Source of the DNA: Paraburkholderia gardini
GTDB taxonomy: Bacteria > Pseudomonadota > Gammaproteobacteria > Burkholderiales > Burkholderiaceae
Assembly: GCF_907164575.1 (NCBI RefSeq)
Contig: NZ_CAJQYY010000006.1
Location: 1 to 64,000, forward strand
DNA length: 64,000 nucleotides
Reading direction: 5' to 3'
The position numbers and the translations under genes were made by a program. A model generated the notes under the pieces. That model made no database searches. It was given only the letters and a program-made list of their open reading frames with translations, and was not told the origin of the DNA. Shown piece by piece: positions 62,054-64,000 of this stretch (position 1 is the stretch's first letter; each line of letters begins with the position of its first letter).

Positions 62054-63976
62054 TCATGACGACTTGCGTACGCGCAGATACCAGTCGCACAGGAGCCGCA
62101 CCTGCTTCGGTGTGTATCCCTTCGCGACCATCCGGTTGACGAAGTCCTCGTGCTTGCGCTGTTCCTCCGCCGATCCCTTCGCATTGAACGAGATGACCGG
62201 CAAAAGTTCTTCCGTGTTCGAGAACATCTTCTTTTCGATCACGACACGCAGTTTCTCGTAGCTGATCCAGGCCGGATTTTTCCCGGCATTCGCAGCACGC
62301 GCGCGCAGCACGAAATTGACGATCTCGTTGCGAAAGTCCTTCGGGTTGCTGATACCCGCGGGCTTTTCGATCTTCTCCAGTTCGGCGTTGAGCGCGGCAC
62401 GGTCGAAGCTCTCGCCGGTATCGTGATCGCGGAACTCCTGATCCTGGATCCAGAAGTCCGCATACGTCACATAGCGATCGAAGATGTTCTGCCCGTACTC
62501 GGAATACGACTCCAGATAAGCGGTCTGGATTTCCTTGCCGATAAACTCCGCGTAGCGCGAGGCCAGCACGTCCTTCACGAACGACAGATACTTCTGCTCC
62601 GTTTCCGGCGGGAACTGCTCGCGTTCGATCTGCTGTTCCAGCACGTACATCAGATGCACCGGATTCGCCGCGATTTCCGTCGAATCGAAGTTGAACACGC
62701 GCGAGAGAATCTTGAACGCGAAACGGGTCGACACACCCGTCATGCCTTCGTCGACGCCGGCGAAATCTCGATACTCCTGGAACGATTTGGCTTTCGGATC
62801 GGTGTCCTTCAGATTTTCGCCGTCGTACACCTGCATCTTCGAAAAGAGGCTCGAGTTCTCCGGTTCGTGCAGACGCGTCAGCACCGAGAACTGCGACATC
62901 ATCTTCAACGTGCCCGGTGCGCATACCGCGTTCGACAGCGACGAATTGCGGATCAACTTTTCGTAGATCTTCATTTCTTCGCCGTAGCGCAGGCAGTACG
63001 GCACCTTCACGACGAAGATACGATCGAGCAGCGCTTCGTTGTTGCGGTTGTTGCGGAACGCCTTCCATTCCGACTCGTTCGAGTGGGCGAGGATGATGCC
63101 GTCGAACGGGATCGCGCCGAAGCCTTCCGTGCCCTTGAAGTTGCCTTCCTGCGTTGCAGTGAGCAGCGGGTGCAGCACCTTGATCGGTGCCTTGAACATT
63201 TCGACGAATTCGAGCAGGCCCTGGTTCGCGAGACACAGGCCACCGGAATAGCTGTATGCGTCAGCGTCGTCCTGTGCGTACTGTTCGAGCTTGCGAATGT
63301 CGACCTTGCCGACGAGCGAGGAAATGTCCTGATTGTTTTCGTCGCCCGGTTCGGTTTTGGCAATACCGATCTGCCGGAGAATCGACGGGAAGCGACGCAC
63401 AACGCGGAACTTGCGGATGTCGCCGTTATATTCGTGAAGGCGTTTGACGGCCCACGGACTGAGAATGGTTTTGAGGTAGCGGCGTGGAATACCGTACTGT
63501 TCTTCGAGGATCGGACCGTCCTCGTCGTAATCGAAAAGCCCGAGCGGCGATTCGTTCACGGGCGACCCCTTGATCGCATAGAACGGCACACGTTCGGCCA
63601 GTTGTTTCAGACGTTCCGCAATCGACGACTTGCCGCCGCCGACCGGCCCAAGCAGATACAGGATCTGCTTCTTTTCCTCGAGCCCCTGAGCCGAGTGCCG
63701 GAAATACGCGACCACCTGCTCGATCACTTCTTCCATTCCGTAGAACTCACGGAACGCGGGGTATACCTTGATCACCTTGTTCGCGAAGATACGCGACGTA
63801 CGCGGATCGTTACGGGTGTCGATCTGTTCGGGTTCCCCGATAGCTGTCAACATGCGTTCGCCCGCAGTGGCGTACGCGGCGGGATTGTCTTTGCAGAGCG
63901 CGAGATACTCCTCGAGCGAGAGTTCATCCTCCCGGGTTTTCTCGAAGCGGGTCGCGAAACTGCCGTAGATATCCAT
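62054..63976 (-). CDS. prkA: PrkA/YeaG serine protein kinase
   Basis: A 640-residue AAA-like protein kinase. Walker A is GPVGGGKSSIAERL near residue 110, followed by Y-A-I-K-G-S-P-V-N-E-S-P-L-G-L-F, D-G-I-I-L-A-H-S-N-E-S-E-W and a C-terminal helical kinase-type domain. PrkA is known as YeaG in E. coli, where it affects stress and nitrogen-starvation survival. GAGGAGG lies before ATG 63976, only 24 bases from the window end, so the promoter is not visible. First gene of prkA-yeaH-spoVR. Confidence 0.94.
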   Translation of the reverse strand: MDIYGSFATRFEKTREDELSLEEYLALCKDNPAAYATAGERMLTAIGEPEQIDTRNDPRTSRIFANKVIKVYPAFREFYGMEEVIEQVVAYFRHSAQGLEEKKQILYLLGPVGGGKSSIAERLKQLAERVPFYAIKGSPVNESPLGLFDYDEDGPILEEQYGIPRRYLKTILSPWAVKRLHEYNGDIRKFRVVRRFPSILRQIGIAKTEPGDENNQDISSLVGKVDIRKLEQYAQDDADAYSYSGGLCLANQGLLEFVEMFKAPIKVLHPLLTATQEGNFKGTEGFGAIPFDGIILAHSNESEWKAFRNNRNNEALLDRIFVVKVPYCLRYGEEMKIYEKLIRNSSLSNAVCAPGTLKMMSQFSVLTRLHEPENSSLFSKMQVYDGENLKDTDPKAKSFQEYRDFAGVDEGMTGVSTRFAFKILSRVFNFDSTEIAANPVHLMYVLEQQIEREQFPPETEQKYLSFVKDVLASRYAEFIGKEIQTAYLESYSEYGQNIFDRYVTYADFWIQDQEFRDHDTGESFDRAALNAELEKIEKPAGISNPKDFRNEIVNFVLRARAANAGKNPAWISYEKLRVVIEKKMFSNTEELLPVISFNAKGSAEEQRKHEDFVNRMVAKGYTPKQVRLLCDWYLRVRKSS

Positions 63977-64000
63977 GCTACCTCCTCGCCGAAGTCTAGA

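Noticed and set aside
1..64000. CRISPR arrays, rRNA and tRNA genes, prophage structural genes
   Set aside because: None seen on either strand.

Overview
The window looks like a chromosomal or megaplasmid segment of a Burkholderiaceae bacterium, most likely Paraburkholderia or a close relative. This rests on the high-GC codon pattern, the Burkholderia-type porin tail ending in Phe, the CbpA/CbpM pair, the 2.9-kDa-residue-class cyclic glucan synthase, and the very common DUF1488, DUF1840, DUF2945 and H-NS-tail small proteins. No rRNA, tRNA or CRISPR array was seen. Assignments come from reading motifs and alignments from memory; no search was run.

Layout. 1-0.8 kb: a possible IS21-type end and two truncated genes (porin, LysR) facing each other. 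1-5.4 kb: cbpM-cbpA, DUF2945, a cysteine-less HMA-fold protein, an AhpD scrap and transketolase. 5.5-9 kb: a GntR regulator and a mannonate dehydratase/MFS hexuronate operon with three TGGTNNACCA operators. 9.1-16.8 kb: a sulfur block with a LysR regulator, NADPH-sulfite reductase cysJ-cysI, a nitronate monooxygenase fused to a helical tail, a broken CFA synthase and a 1-Cys peroxiredoxin. 17-25.9 kb: flavohemoglobin hmp with a 26-bp palindrome, then a decaying stress island holding remnants of coxA, ahpD and clcA, a second HMA-fold gene, a UDG-like protein, DUF488, two universal stress proteins, a MarR regulator, a small secreted lectin-like protein and cysM.

25.9-29.3 kb: an MFS exporter with a MarR regulator and its own palindrome, plus DUF1488 and hypothetical genes. 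29.4-38.1 kb: the giant cyclic beta-1,2-glucan synthase, translationally coupled to a 42-codon leader ORF. 38.5-39.4 kb: a 46-residue basic protein with a TTG start and an H-NS-type protein. 39.6-44.7 kb: a LysR regulator divergent from an alpha/beta hydrolase, SDR, old yellow enzyme and quinone oxidoreductase operon. 44.8-52.5 kb: carboxylesterase lipoprotein, chemoreceptor, cold-shock protein, SRPBCC protein, NmrA-like protein and GT2 glycosyltransferase. 52.6-58.1 kb: a taurine/sulfonate-type ABC transporter with a TauD-like dioxygenase and an MHS-family MFS carrier. 58.1-59 kb: a ~715-bp giant imperfect inverted repeat. 59-64 kb: the prkA (yeaG)-yeaH-spoVR (ycgB) stress operon.

Themes. 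Sulfur acquisition recurs (cysJI, peroxiredoxin, cysM, sulfonate uptake and desulfonation). Stress and nitrosative/oxidative defence recur (hmp, USPs, cbpA, csp, prkA operon). The most interesting signal is a family of ATCAC-N3-RTGAT palindromes at about 2.7, 20.6, 22.0, 22.2 and 23.8 kb. These sit before the HMA/DUF2945 pair, a small membrane protein plus USP, a marR gene and a second USP, and suggest one MarR-controlled stress regulon spread over 21 kb. Within it, HMA-AhpD gene pairs occur twice, each with the AhpD half broken in a complementary way.
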